Origin: Saccharopolyspora galaxeae
GTDB taxonomy: Bacteria > Actinomycetota > Actinomycetes > Mycobacteriales > Pseudonocardiaceae
Length of the DNA: 64,000 nt
NCBI RefSeq assembly: GCF_016526145.1
Contig: NZ_JADDUE010000001.1
Coordinates: 744,001 to 808,000, forward strand
Reading direction: 5' to 3'
Position numbers and translations under genes: made by a program. The notes under the pieces are model-generated. The model made no database searches. It was given only the letters and a program-made list of their open reading frames with translations, and had not been told where the DNA came from. Positions 46,562-55,447 of this stretch are shown here, piece after piece (position 1 is the stretch's first letter; every line of letters starts with the position of its first letter).

Positions 46562-47845
46562 TCAGCTCCGGATGCCGCAGCGGCGCATGGCGAGCAGGGC
46601 GTAGGTGCGGGCGGCCTGCTCCAACTCGGCCACCGGGACGTGCTCGTCGTGGGCGTGCGCGTACCGGACGTCGCCGGGGCCGTACTGCAGCGTCGGAACT
46701 CCGGCGCCCGCGTACTGCCGCAGGTCGGTGCCGTACGGGGCACCCAGCACGTCCGGCTCGGCCGCCCCGGCGTCCCGCACCGCTGCGCGTGTCTCATCGA
46801 GCAGCGGGTGTCCGCGCGGCAGCCTGCCGCTGGCGAAGATGCCGCCCGGCCAGCTCACCCGCACCGGATGCTCGGCCAGCCACGGATCCGCGGCGCAGGC
46901 CCGCGCGATCGTGGACTGGAACGCTTCGCGCGCCTCGCCGAGGTCTTCGTCCAGCCGGACGCCGAACCGTCCTTCGGCCACCGCCAGGTCCGGGACCGTG
47001 CTCGCCCAGTCCCCGGCGCGCAGCACGCCGACCGACAGCGGATACGGCAGCTCGAGGTGCGCGACCAGCGGATCCGGGTCGGCGTTGCGCTCGGCTTCGA
47101 GTTCGCGCAGCACCGGCAGCAGCCCGGCGAGCTTGTCCACCGCGTTGACCCCGCGCAGCCGGGTCGAGCCGTGCGTGCTCTGCCCGGGAACCTCCAACCG
47201 GAACGTCAGCGACCCGCCGTTCGCGGCGACGACGGTGCCCGCGCTGGGTTCGGCGAGCACGCAGGCCGCGCCGCGATGACCCCGTCGCAGCGTGGCGAAC
47301 GCGCCGAGCCCGCCGTCCTCCTCGCCCACGACCGCGTGCACCCCGACCGGCCGCGCCAGCTGCACCCCGGCCGAGCGGATCGCCTGCAGGGCACCGAGGA
47401 ACGCCGCGACACCGCCTTTCATGTCGCAGGTGCCGCGCCCGGCTGCGATCCCGTCGGAAACCCGCAACGCGTACGGGTCCCGCTGCGGCCACCGGTCCAG
47501 ATCTCCGGGCGGGACCACGTCGGTGTGCCCGCAGAACACCAGCGCAGGTACGCCTTCGCCGCTGACGCCGACGCAGCCCGCGGCCTCGTCGCGGTCCGCC
47601 TCTTGGCCCGGGAATCCTTGCTGCGCGGCGAGTTCCGCCACGTCGATGCGCCAGTGGTCCACCCGGTGCCCGAGCCCGCCCAGCCGGTCGGCGCACCACT
47701 GCTGCGCGTCCAGCTCGCCCGCGGTGCCGCCGACGCTGGGAATGGCTACGAGTTCCCGCAGATCGCCGAGGATGCCGTCGACGTCCACCGCGTCCAGCGC
47801 TTTGCGCTCCACATCGGTCGGTTCCACGCGTTCCTGGCTGTGCAC
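46562..47845 (-). CDS. M20-family metallopeptidase/deacylase (ArgE/DapE type)
   Basis: 427 residues. Zinc ligands and catalytic residues are visible in VFCGHTDVVPPGD, GRGTCDMKGGVAAF, VGEEDGG, LAEPS and the C-terminal HAHDEHV. A dimerisation domain is inserted after residue about 205 (LTFRLEVPGQSTHGS). These enzymes remove acyl groups from amino acids or cleave dipeptides; the substrate cannot be fixed and the gene is not near arg or dap genes. It is divergent from the USP gene. Confidence 0.9.
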   Translation of the reverse strand: MHSQERVEPTDVERKALDAVDVDGILGDLRELVAIPSVGGTAGELDAQQWCADRLGGLGHRVDHWRIDVAELAAQQGFPGQEADRDEAAGCVGVSGEGVPALVFCGHTDVVPPGDLDRWPQRDPYALRVSDGIAAGRGTCDMKGGVAAFLGALQAIRSAGVQLARPVGVHAVVGEEDGGLGAFATLRRGHRGAACVLAEPSAGTVVAANGGSLTFRLEVPGQSTHGSTRLRGVNAVDKLAGLLPVLRELEAERNADPDPLVAHLELPYPLSVGVLRAGDWASTVPDLAVAEGRFGVRLDEDLGEAREAFQSTIARACAADPWLAEHPVRVSWPGGIFASGRLPRGHPLLDETRAAVRDAGAAEPDVLGAPYGTDLRQYAGAGVPTLQYGPGDVRYAHAHDEHVPVAELEQAARTYALLAMRRCGIRS

Positions 47846-47904
47846 GCGGACGAGTGTCGCGCATGGTCGCGGAGCGGCGGAAGGGCGCCTACTACCATTC
47901 CGAC

Positions 47905-48366
47905 GTGGCCGAAGGCGACAAGACCGAGCGCGATTTCGAGATCGGCAAAGACGGGCTGGGCGGCATCGTCGTCGGGATGGACGGCAGCCCCGCGAGCTTC
48001 CACGCCGCCGCCTGGGCCGCCGGGCTGGCCCGCCGCGAGCGCGCGCGCCTCGTGCTGGTCTACGTCGAGGCGGTGGGCGGCGTGGCCTACTGGTCTCCGA
48101 TGGGGGTCGCGGTGGCCAGCGAAGCCGCCGAGAGCCTCGTCGAGGAGCTGAAGAAGGAAGTCGTGGCGCACCTGCGCTACATCGACATCGACTGGGACTT
48201 CGTGCACCACCGCGGTGATCCGGCGGTCGGGCTGGAGCAGGTGGCCGAGCAGTACCGCGCGGACCTCATCGTGGTCGGGCGGTCCCGGCGGCGCGGCGGT
48301 CTGCTGGGCACGGTGCCCGCGACGCTGGTGGTGGAGGCCGTGCGGCCCGTCGTCGTGGTCCCGTAG
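47905..48366 (+). CDS. Universal stress protein family
   Basis: 153 residues, single UspA domain: IVVGMDGSPASFHAAAWAAGLA start and C-terminal ATP-binding DLIVVGRSRRRGGLLGTVPATLVVEAVRPVVVV, which has the GxxG-S/T-x-x-V pattern of ATP-binding USPs in slightly altered form. GTG 47905 is chosen because TACCAT (47893-47898) lies 6 nt upstream, indicating a leaderless transcript; GTG 47854 would add 17 residues without similarity. Likely dormancy or stress related. Confidence 0.85.
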   Translation: MAEGDKTERDFEIGKDGLGGIVVGMDGSPASFHAAAWAAGLARRERARLVLVYVEAVGGVAYWSPMGVAVASEAAESLVEELKKEVVAHLRYIDIDWDFVHHRGDPAVGLEQVAEQYRADLIVVGRSRRRGGLLGTVPATLVVEAVRPVVVVP

Positions 48367-48701
48367 CGGCTCGCACCCGGTAGTCCTTCGCCGGTCCTTT
48401 CGCGCTTCCACCGGTACCCGCGTTGCTCGCCGCTCATCTCGGTCCCCGCGCTGAGCCGACACGCCCCACCCAACTCGATCCGAGCGAGTTGATCAGAGTG
48501 AACGGCCTGTTCGTCCAATCTAGTCGGACGAGCGGTCCGTTCACTCGGCAAGATCTGAGCTGATCGGGTGGGGGCGCGTGTCAGCGGGGAGGCGATGCGC
48601 GGGCGTGATCAGCGGTGCGCAATGCTGGGTATTAATGGTGGATTGATCTCGGTGGCTGCTCCTCGGCCGGATCGTCGGACCGGTGTGAAAAGGTCGCGGT
48701 C
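48367..48701. other. Intergenic 335 bp with a long hairpin
   Basis: No gene. AGTGAACGGCCTGTTCGTCC (48497-48516) pairs with GGACGAGCGGTCCGTTCACT (48526-48545) over 20 bp with three mismatches and a 9-nt loop. It is a relative of the hairpin after guaA. The right end contains the AAAAGG ribosome site of the pentapeptide gene. Confidence 0.6.
48497..48545 (+). terminator. Long hairpin, repeated-element type
   Basis: 20-bp arms with three mismatches and a 9-nt loop, 130 bp after the USP stop codon. Sequence is shared with 7756-7806 (core GTGA[AG]CGGnCCGTTCG). It probably ends USP transcription. Confidence 0.55.
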
Positions 48702-49301
48702 ATGAGTGAGCCGGAGCCGGCCGTCGGGGAGGACTTCGCCGAAGCGGTGCTGATCCACCAGGAATGGGACGGGCGCGAGTTCGAGCACTGCGACTTCACC
48801 GGTGCCGACCTCACCGGGCTGCGGGCCGCCAACTGCGTGTTCACCGAGTGCACCTTCGCCCGCGCGGACCTGGCCGACGCGCGGCTGCGCGCCACCGCGT
48901 TCCGGTCCTGCACCTTCGACCGCACGCTGCTGCGCGAGTCCACTTGGGACGGTTGCTCGCTGCTCGGTTCTTCCTTCGTGGCCTGCAAGTTGCGGCCGTG
49001 CACGCTGCGCGAAACGGACTTCACGCTGGCCGGGATGGGCGGGGCCGACCTGCGCGGGCTGGACCTGCGGGGCCTGCGGTTCCGGGAGGCCAACCTCAGC
49101 GATGCCGACCTGCGCCGCTGCGACCTGCGGGAAACCGACTTCACCAGCTCCCGGTTGCTCGGCGCGAAACTCGACGATGCGGACCTGCGCGGCTCGCGGC
49201 TGGACGCGAACCAGCTGGTGCAGAGCTCGCTGTCCGGAGCGCGGGTCGACATGGAGACCGCGCTGGCCTACGCCGCCGCCAACGGCCTGCGCGTCGACTG
49301 A
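48702..49301 (+). CDS. Pentapeptide-repeat protein
   Basis: 199 residues made almost entirely of A(D/N)LxX pentapeptide repeats from about residue 25 (FEHCDFTGADLTGL onward) to 180, interrupted near residue 110. This forms a right-handed quadrilateral beta-helix that can mimic B-DNA, as in MfpA/Qnr proteins that shield gyrase. The length is close to MfpA (about 183 aa). Gyrase protection is a family possibility only. AAAAGG lies 8 nt before the ATG. Cys positions recur every ten residues in the first third. Confidence 0.9.
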   Translation: MSEPEPAVGEDFAEAVLIHQEWDGREFEHCDFTGADLTGLRAANCVFTECTFARADLADARLRATAFRSCTFDRTLLRESTWDGCSLLGSSFVACKLRPCTLRETDFTLAGMGGADLRGLDLRGLRFREANLSDADLRRCDLRETDFTSSRLLGAKLDDADLRGSRLDANQLVQSSLSGARVDMETALAYAAANGLRVD

Positions 49302-49323
49302 ACCCGAAGCCCGGAGCATCCCG

Positions 49324-49354
49324 CGTGCTGCCGCCTCGCTGCGGAGGCAGCACG
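49324..49354. terminator. Hairpin downstream of the pentapeptide-repeat gene
   Basis: CGTGCTGCC (49324-49332) pairs perfectly with GGCAGCACG (49346-49354), 20 bp after the stop codon. Confidence 0.7.
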
Positions 49355-49421
49355 GCCGGCCCGGCTCACCGGATCTGCGGCGCAGCGGGCTCCAGCGCAC
49401 GCATTTCCTTGCCGCACAACG

Positions 49422-49451
49422 AAAAACCGGCACCGCCGAAGCGATGCCGGT
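49422..49451 (-). terminator. Rho-independent terminator of the TNT-domain gene
   Basis: On the minus strand, ACCGGCA (49451-49445) pairs with TGCCGGT (49432-49426) and is followed by a T-run ending at 49422. It lies 18 bp beyond the stop codon of the TNT gene. Confidence 0.75.
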
Positions 49452-49468
49452 CCTCCGCTGGTGCTCGA

Positions 49469-52400
49469 TCACTCCATCGGCGGGCGCTGCGCGTCCGGGA
49501 GTTCGACCAGCGAACCGTCCGCGAGCAGGTCGGTGATCGCCGAAGCCGTCACGTACGCCGTGCCACCGCCCGGCTGCTCGAACCACGGCACCGCCGTGCC
49601 CCGCAGCACCTGCACCGGGCGCTGCACGCGGTAGGCGGCGTACGGCCGGCTCGCCCACTGCGGCGGCAGCGAACGCAGGTTGTACGGGGTGTGCGCCGCG
49701 TAAGTGACGTTGCCGCTCGGATCGCCGAAGCGGTCCAGCTCGGTGCCCGGCTGCAGCACCAGCTGCCGCCGGTCCCGGTACAGCGTCAGCGGCGGTTCGC
49801 CGCGCAGCGGCTGGATCTCCTGGCCGGGCTGCTGTTGCGCCGGTTGCTGCTGACCGCCCTGCTGCTGCGTGCCCTGCTGCTGCGGGCCGCCCTGGGGCTG
49901 GCCCTGCTGGGGCTGGCGCGGCGGCTCGGGCGCGTTCTGCGGCGGCGGACGCTTGATCGGGCCGCCGGGGCGGTTCTGCGGCGGCTCACCCTGCGGTCCC
50001 TGCCGCGGCGGGCCGGACATGCCGGGCAGTCCGGCCGGGCCGGGACGGCGGTCCGCGCCGCCGACCGGTGCGGAGCCGGGAGTGCCCTGCGGGCCCGCCG
50101 GAGGACGACCGTCCTGCTCGGGACGCGGCGCGCGCTGCGGGAGGCCCGGGGGCGGCGTGCCCGGACCCGGCTGCGGGGCGTTCGGCGCGAAACCGTTCGG
50201 CGCCGAGCCGTTGGCCGATCCGCCGGGCTGCTGCCCGCCCGGCTGCCCGGCCGCGGGCTGCTGGCCCGGAGTCGGCATCGGCTGGAAGCGGGTCGCCTCC
50301 GGTTCGCCGGACTCGGCCGGTTCCGGAGCCGGGTCCTGGTTCGCGGTGAACAGGAAGTGCCCGCCGGTGCCGGGCGCCGGTCCGCGCTGCTGCGGCTGTT
50401 CCGGCGTGCGCCGCGGGAGATCGCCGATCGGCGGACGCCCGGACTGCTCGGGATCCGGTTCCGCCGCGGGCTCGTTCGCCGCGAACGGCTCGAACGACTG
50501 CTCCGCGGGGTCTTCGGCGGGCTGCTCGACCGGTTCGTGCGCGGTTTCCGCGGCCGGTTCTCGGTCCGGCTCGGCGGGTTCGTCCCGAACAGGCAGCTGC
50601 TCGGCGGCCGGCTGCGCGGGGACCTCAGCAGCGGACAGCGGTCCCGCTGCTGCCGGCGCCGACTCGGCGACCACCGGCGCCGGTTCCGCGGCCATCGGTG
50701 TCGGTTCCGCGGCAGCGGGCGGCGAATCCGCCACCTGCTGGGCCGCCACCGGCTCCGCCTGCTGGGCCGCCACCTGCTGGGCCGCTTCCTCGGGGGCCCG
50801 CCGCGGTTCGGCAGGCAGCGGTTCGGTGCTCGACAGCAGCAAGCTGCCCAGCAGGAACGCCGCGGCCTGGTCGGCGTGCTCGAAGCGGACGTCACCGTGC
50901 AGGTCGTCCTCACCGGCGGTGACGATCCAGTCCGGACCGTCCCGCAGCAGGCAGCGCGCGCTGTTCGAGTGGCTGCCGAGGCGGTACTCCTCGCTGGGCA
51001 CGCCGAGCTCGCTGAGCCGGTCGTGCAGCCGGGCCAGCACCGCCTGCGTCTCGTCCAGGTCCTCGTTCTCGGCGGGCGCGTCCAGGACGTGCCGCGAACC
51101 GGCGGCAGCTTCGGCTGTTTCCGCAGGGCCCGTGTCGTGCGTGAGCAGCGGCGGTTCGCCTTCGAGGTGCTCGTCCGGCCCGGAATCGCGCAACGCCGGG
51201 CCGAGATCACCGGTGTCGGCCTCGTCGTCGCGATCGAACCGCGGGCCGGCGTCCGGCGCCGGGAGCTGGACCGCGAAGTCCTCCTGCGCGGCCGCGGGCG
51301 AAGGCTCGTACGCAGCGGGCTTGACCACGCCGGCGTCCAAGGCGCCCGAATCCAGTCCGCCGGAATCCCACGCGGCCGACTCGAAACCGTTCAGCTGCGG
51401 CGAATCGGGCTCGGGCTCGCCGAGCCCGGATCCGTCCGGCACGCGCTGCTGCTCGGGCTGCGCCATTGCCTGCGCGGGATCCTGGCCGGGCTGCAACGGC
51501 GCCCCTTCGAACGAGGCGGCCTGGAACTGCTCCGGCTGCTGCACGGCGTCGCGGGCCGGAGCCTGCTCGGCGGCGTCCTGGCGAGGCCGTGCCGGAGCCG
51601 CGCCCGGCTCCTCCGGCTGCTCGAACAGTTCCCGCACGGCGGCGTCGCGGGTGGAGTCGTCGACCTCACCGAGCGCGAACCGCCGCGCCCGGACGTGCTC
51701 GACGAGCTCCTGCTGCGGCGGAACGCCGTACTGCATCAGGTAGTACGGCACGGCGCCCGGCCACACCCAGGTGCCGTCGGTGTGCCAGGTCGAGGGGACC
51801 GAGGCCGGCGCGTTCGGGTCCAGCAGGTCGTCGTCGTTGTCCCGGGACGCCAGCACGATCGGCGCGTTCTCCAGGTAGTGCCGCAGCGGCCCGACTTCTT
51901 CCTGCTGCACCGGCGTGCGCGTGGTCACCAGCGGACGGCCCTGCTCGTCGAAGTCGTCGAACACCAGCGCCGTGCGGAACCGGTCACCGCTCGGGGCGGG
52001 GGAGGCGCCCCACTGGTGGCCGTTCGGCTGCGCGGGCGCTGCGGCGGCGAATTCGGCGGGGCCGGACTGCGCGAACTCGGCTGCCGCCTGCTGACCGGGC
52101 GGGGTGGGCGCCTGCTGACCGGGCGGAACCGCGGCCTGCTGCTCCGCCTGGGGGGAGGCGGCGGAACCGTCCAGCTTCTCCCGCATCCAATCCGGCACGT
52201 TGTCCTCGGTGCGCGGGTAGCGGCGCAGCTCGTCGACGTAGGCGGCGCGCGGCAGCGGCTGCTGCCACTGCGGCTCGGCGTCGAAGTTGATGTCGATGCG
52301 GTAGCTGGAGGGCCGCTCCACCACGTACAGCGCGCTGAGCCAGGTACCGACCTCCGGCCGGTACATGCCTTCGCGGAGGTGCTCGAAGATGCCCCACAGC

Positions 52401-52597
52401 TCTTCGGGTGGTTCCCACGGCTCCGTACCGCCGTCCTGGGCGGCGACCTCGCCGAGCAGATCGCGGTATTCGCCGGTGGCGCGGTACTCCACCGTGATCT
52501 GTTGCCAGTCCTCAGGTGCGGCCTGCAACAGCAGGACCCCGATCCTGCGGGCTATCTGTTCCTGCTCTTCCGGACTGATCGCTGTCGGACGCGACAT
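49469..52597 (-). CDS. Large TNT-domain protein with YezG-like N-terminus
   Basis: 1042 residues. Residues 1-140 (QEQIARRIGVLLLQAAPEDWQ start, YRIDINFDAEPQW end) resemble the YezG/DUF600 immunity fold. A second small domain lies near 500-600 (LARLHDRLSELGVP, CLLRDGPDWIVTAGEDDL). Long Pro/Gln/Ala/Glu-rich linkers join them. Residues 936-1042 form a TNT-type NAD-glycohydrolase domain (LDRFGDPSGNV, RSLPPQW, PWFEQPGGGTAYV). In the family I expect His before the YxV segment and Gln in GGGTQY; here the matching positions look like Ala (987/988 and 1014). No signal peptide or WXG motif is seen. ATG 52597 has GGGGGAGG 9 nt upstream. Confidence 0.8.
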   Translation of the reverse strand: MSRPTAISPEEQEQIARRIGVLLLQAAPEDWQQITVEYRATGEYRDLLGEVAAQDGGTEPWEPPEELWGIFEHLREGMYRPEVGTWLSALYVVERPSSYRIDINFDAEPQWQQPLPRAAYVDELRRYPRTEDNVPDWMREKLDGSAASPQAEQQAAVPPGQQAPTPPGQQAAAEFAQSGPAEFAAAAPAQPNGHQWGASPAPSGDRFRTALVFDDFDEQGRPLVTTRTPVQQEEVGPLRHYLENAPIVLASRDNDDDLLDPNAPASVPSTWHTDGTWVWPGAVPYYLMQYGVPPQQELVEHVRARRFALGEVDDSTRDAAVRELFEQPEEPGAAPARPRQDAAEQAPARDAVQQPEQFQAASFEGAPLQPGQDPAQAMAQPEQQRVPDGSGLGEPEPDSPQLNGFESAAWDSGGLDSGALDAGVVKPAAYEPSPAAAQEDFAVQLPAPDAGPRFDRDDEADTGDLGPALRDSGPDEHLEGEPPLLTHDTGPAETAEAAAGSRHVLDAPAENEDLDETQAVLARLHDRLSELGVPSEEYRLGSHSNSARCLLRDGPDWIVTAGEDDLHGDVRFEHADQAAAFLLGSLLLSSTEPLPAEPRRAPEEAAQQVAAQQAEPVAAQQVADSPPAAAEPTPMAAEPAPVVAESAPAAAGPLSAAEVPAQPAAEQLPVRDEPAEPDREPAAETAHEPVEQPAEDPAEQSFEPFAANEPAAEPDPEQSGRPPIGDLPRRTPEQPQQRGPAPGTGGHFLFTANQDPAPEPAESGEPEATRFQPMPTPGQQPAAGQPGGQQPGGSANGSAPNGFAPNAPQPGPGTPPPGLPQRAPRPEQDGRPPAGPQGTPGSAPVGGADRRPGPAGLPGMSGPPRQGPQGEPPQNRPGGPIKRPPPQNAPEPPRQPQQGQPQGGPQQQGTQQQGGQQQPAQQQPGQEIQPLRGEPPLTLYRDRRQLVLQPGTELDRFGDPSGNVTYAAHTPYNLRSLPPQWASRPYAAYRVQRPVQVLRGTAVPWFEQPGGGTAYVTASAITDLLADGSLVELPDAQRPPME

Positions 52598-52779
52598 GGG
52601 TGACATCCTCCCCCTCTCAACCAGGCACACCGACCCCACCCCGCGCAGACGCTACTCGAAGGTCCATCGGCGTTGTGTTCTCCCGGGTGAGTTAGGTGCG
52701 ATGACCGCCCCCGCGGCCACCACGGTTGATCTTCGTGCGGGACAGCACCCAAGACTGCCCGCCGGGCCCGCCGAGCAAC

Positions 52780-52799
52780 ATCACACCACCAGGTGTGAT
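52780..52799. promoter_or_regulatory. 20-bp palindrome, possible orphan operator
   Basis: ATCACACC-ACCA-GGTGTGAT has perfect 8-bp arms. It lies just upstream of an MFS remnant, where a MarR/TetR/GntR-type repressor of the former transporter might have bound. Confidence 0.4.
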
Positions 52800-52850
52800 C
52801 CGTTCAGCGGTAGACAGCGGAAATCCGGTGGCGGTGGCCCGCTGCCGACG

Positions 52851-53105
52851 GCGGCGAACTCGCGGGTCGGCGAGCTGGCGCCGGAACACCGGCGGGCGGA
52901 GGCGTTCGGCTGGTACACCAGCGCTGCCACTGCCGGTGCGGCGGTCGCCGCCCCGCTGTCCGGAGCGCTGCTGGATGCCACCGGGCCGGCCGCTGCTGCG
53001 GCGGTCGCGGCCGGGTTCGCGGTCGGCGCGGTGTGCCTCGTCGCACATCGCAGCCTCCGGGAGTCGCTTTCCGCGCAGTCCGCGGAGCACACTGCCGCTA
53101 CGTGA
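52851..53105 (+). pseudogene. C-terminal remnant of an MFS transporter
   Basis: The frame encodes VGELAPEHRRAEAFGWYTSA, followed by two hydrophobic helices (AAPLSGALLDATGPAAAAAVAAGFAVGAVCLVAH), the typical TM11-TM12 end of drug-efflux MFS proteins. The first ten helices are missing; upstream sequence in this frame is unrelated. The remnant's stop overlaps the next gene's start (GTGA), showing that the intact gene was once coupled to the DUF606 transporter. Confidence 0.7.
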
Positions 53106-54058
53106 GTGCACAAGCCCGTTCCACCGCCCGCGACCGAGTCCTCGGTCTGCTCGGGGCGATCGCAGTCGGAGTGCTGCTTTCCGTGCAGTCCCGGATCAAC
53201 GGCACGCTCGGTGCGCGGCTGCAGGACGGTGCGGCCGCGGCGCTGATCTCCTTCGGCTCCGGGCTGGTGGTGCTGTTGATCGGCACCGCGTTCCTGCCCG
53301 CGGCGCGGCGGGGACTGCGCCGGGTGGGCACCGCGGTTCGCGGCGGCGGGCTGCGCTGGTGGCACCTGCTCGGCGGCATCTCCGGCGGCTACCTGGTGTT
53401 CAGCCAGAGCCTGACCGCGGCGACGCTCGGGGTCGCCCTGTTCACCGTCGCCGTGGTGGCCGGGCAGGTCAGCAGCGGGATGGTGGTGGACCGGCTCGGG
53501 CTCGGGCCCGCCGGGCCGCAGCGGGTCACCCCGCCGCGCATGATCGGCGGGGTGCTGGCGGTGATCGCGGTGGTCATCGCGGTCTCGGCGAAGCTGGGCG
53601 GGTCGGCGGCCAGCTGGCTGATCCTGGTGCCCGCGCTGGCCGGCATCGGTGTCGCGTGGCAGCAGGCGGTCAACGGCCGGGTGAAGCAGACCGCGGACTC
53701 CGCCGCCTCCGCCGCAGTGATCAACTTCGGTACGGGGACGGCGGCGCTGGCCGTGGCCTGGGTGGCGGAACTCGCGGTGCGCGGCCTGCCCTCGTCGCTG
53801 CCGACCGCGCCGTGGCTGTACGTGGGCGGTTTCCTCGGCATCTTCGTCATCGGCGGTTCCGCCGTGCTGGTGCACTACACCGGAGTGCTGGTGCTGAGCA
53901 TGGGGATGGTCGCCGGCCAGCTGCTCGGCGCGCTCGTGCTGGACCTGGTGGTGCCCGCGCCGGGCACGCACGTGGCCGCGTCCACCTTGATCGGAGTGCT
54001 GCTGACGTTCGTCGCGGTGGCCGTCGCGTCCCTGCCGGACCGGTCCGCGCGGGCGTGA
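53102..54058 (+). CDS. DUF606/YdcZ-type DMT-family transporter
   Basis: 318 residues with about ten membrane helices in two similar halves (LGLLGAIAVGVLLSVQSRINGTLGARL and LVPALAGIGVAWQQAVNGRVKQTAD). The SRINGTLG and QAVNGRVK motifs identify the DMT subfamily DUF606. Substrate unknown. GTG 53102 overlaps the stop of the MFS remnant, so this gene lost its original upstream partner and may depend on a promoter within the remnant. Confidence 0.88.
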   Translation: MSAQARSTARDRVLGLLGAIAVGVLLSVQSRINGTLGARLQDGAAAALISFGSGLVVLLIGTAFLPAARRGLRRVGTAVRGGGLRWWHLLGGISGGYLVFSQSLTAATLGVALFTVAVVAGQVSSGMVVDRLGLGPAGPQRVTPPRMIGGVLAVIAVVIAVSAKLGGSAASWLILVPALAGIGVAWQQAVNGRVKQTADSAASAAVINFGTGTAALAVAWVAELAVRGLPSSLPTAPWLYVGGFLGIFVIGGSAVLVHYTGVLVLSMGMVAGQLLGALVLDLVVPAPGTHVAASTLIGVLLTFVAVAVASLPDRSARA

Positions 54059-54116
54059 TCCGGCGGGCTTGATCCGACCGGGCTCCGCCGTGCGCCGTCT
54101 GCCACGATGAACGGCT

Positions 54117-54980
54117 GTGAGCGCGACGACGCTGGACGGCAAAGCCACCAAGAACGCGATCTACGACGAGCTGCGCGCCCGGGTGGCCGCACTCGCGGAA
54201 CGCGGCGCGCAACCAGGGTTGGGCACGGTGCTGGTCGGGGACGATCCCGGCTCGCACTCCTACGTCCGCGGCAAGCACAACGACTGCGCCAAGCTGGGCA
54301 TCGCCTCGCTGCGCCGGGAGCTGCCCGCCGACGTGACGCAAGCCGCGGTCGAAGCCACGTTGGACGAGCTCAACGCCGACCCGGCCTGCACCGGCTACAT
54401 CGTGCAGCTGCCGCTGCCGGAGCACCTCGACGCCGGAGCGCTGCTCGAGCGCATCGCGCCGGACAAGGACGCCGACGGGCTGCACCCGATCAGCCTCGGA
54501 CGGCTCGTGCTCGGTGAACCGGCCCCGCTGCCGTGCACGCCCCGCGGCATCGTCGAGCTGCTGCGCAGGCACGAAGTTCCGCTGGACGGGGCGCAGGCCG
54601 CGGTCGTCGGCCGCGGCATCACGGTCGGACGCTCGCTCGGCCTGCTGCTGACCAGGCGCAGCGAGAACGCCACCGTCACGTTGTGCCACACCGGCACGAA
54701 AGACCTGGCCGCGCAGGTGCGGCAGGCCGACATCGTGGTCGCCGCGGCCGGTCGCCCGCACCTGATCACCGCGGACATGGTCAAACCCGGCGCGGCAGTG
54801 CTCGACGTCGGCGTCACGCGCACCGACGAGGGCGTGGCCGGGGACGTGCACCCGGACGTCGCCGAGGTCGCCGGGTACCTGTCGCCGAACCCGGGCGGCG
54901 TCGGGCCGATGACGCGGGCCATGCTGCTCACCAACGTCGTCGAGGCCGCCGAGCGCGCGGAGCGCGGCGATGTCGGCTGA
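54117..54980 (+). CDS. folD: Methylenetetrahydrofolate dehydrogenase/cyclohydrolase
   Basis: 287 residues. Bifunctional NADP enzyme producing 10-formyl-THF, the cofactor used by purN and purH. Catalytic Lys in [39 protein letters not shown] loop [16 protein letters not shown] and C-terminal [13 protein letters not shown] are intact. GTG 54117 lies 8 nt after CACGAT, consistent with a leaderless mRNA. It partners with DUF3017 downstream as in mycobacteria. Confidence 0.97.
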   Translation: MSATTLDGKATKNAIYDELRARVAALAERGAQPGLGTVLVGDDPGSHSYVRGKHNDCAKLGIASLRRELPADVTQAAVEATLDELNADPACTGYIVQLPLPEHLDAGALLERIAPDKDADGLHPISLGRLVLGEPAPLPCTPRGIVELLRRHEVPLDGAQAAVVGRGITVGRSLGLLLTRRSENATVTLCHTGTKDLAAQVRQADIVVAAAGRPHLITADMVKPGAAVLDVGVTRTDEGVAGDVHPDVAEVAGYLSPNPGGVGPMTRAMLLTNVVEAAERAERGDVG

Positions 54981-55050
54981 AGGTCCGCAGGAGGCGCGCG
55001 GGCCGGGCTCTACGATGACCCGGCACTTCGGTAGCGCGCGGGAGGTCGGC

Positions 55051-55347
55051 ATGAGCGAACGTTTCAGCGACCGGTCGCGGCTCTGGGAGCACGTGCCGTT
55101 CGCGGTGGTGGTGCTGGTGACGGCGCTCGGGTTGCTGCGGATAGCGATGCACGCCTGGCGCGAAGGCTCGGTGTGGCTGAGCCTCGCGCTGCTGCTGGCG
55201 GCCGGGATGCGCGCGGTGCTGGCCTCGGATCAGGTCGGGTTGCTGGCGGTGCGTTCGCGCACGGTGGACATGGTGCTCTACGGCGGTTTCGGCCTGCTGC
55301 TGCTGGCGGTCGCGCTGACCATCGTCGGCGGCCCGCTGGCCTTCTGA
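55051..55347 (+). CDS. DUF3017 small membrane protein
   Basis: 98 residues with three hydrophobic helices (VPFAVVVLVTALGLLRIAM, VWLSLALLLAAGMRAVLA and MVLYGGFGLLLLAVALTIVGG). ATG 55051 has GGAGG 5 nt upstream and gives the usual DUF3017 size; upstream ATGs at 54970 and 55015 would add a non-conserved tail. It is linked to folD (Rv3356c-Rv3355c arrangement in mycobacteria). Function unknown. Confidence 0.83.
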   Translation: MSERFSDRSRLWEHVPFAVVVLVTALGLLRIAMHAWREGSVWLSLALLLAAGMRAVLASDQVGLLAVRSRTVDMVLYGGFGLLLLAVALTIVGGPLAF

Positions 55348-55447
55348 CGCGAACACCCGCGGCGAGCGAGTCGCCCAGCTCGGACCCGAGTGGAACTTGG
55401 CGAATCCGGTCAGGTTCGGGCGTGTCCGCGCTGCGGCGCCGGGGAGT

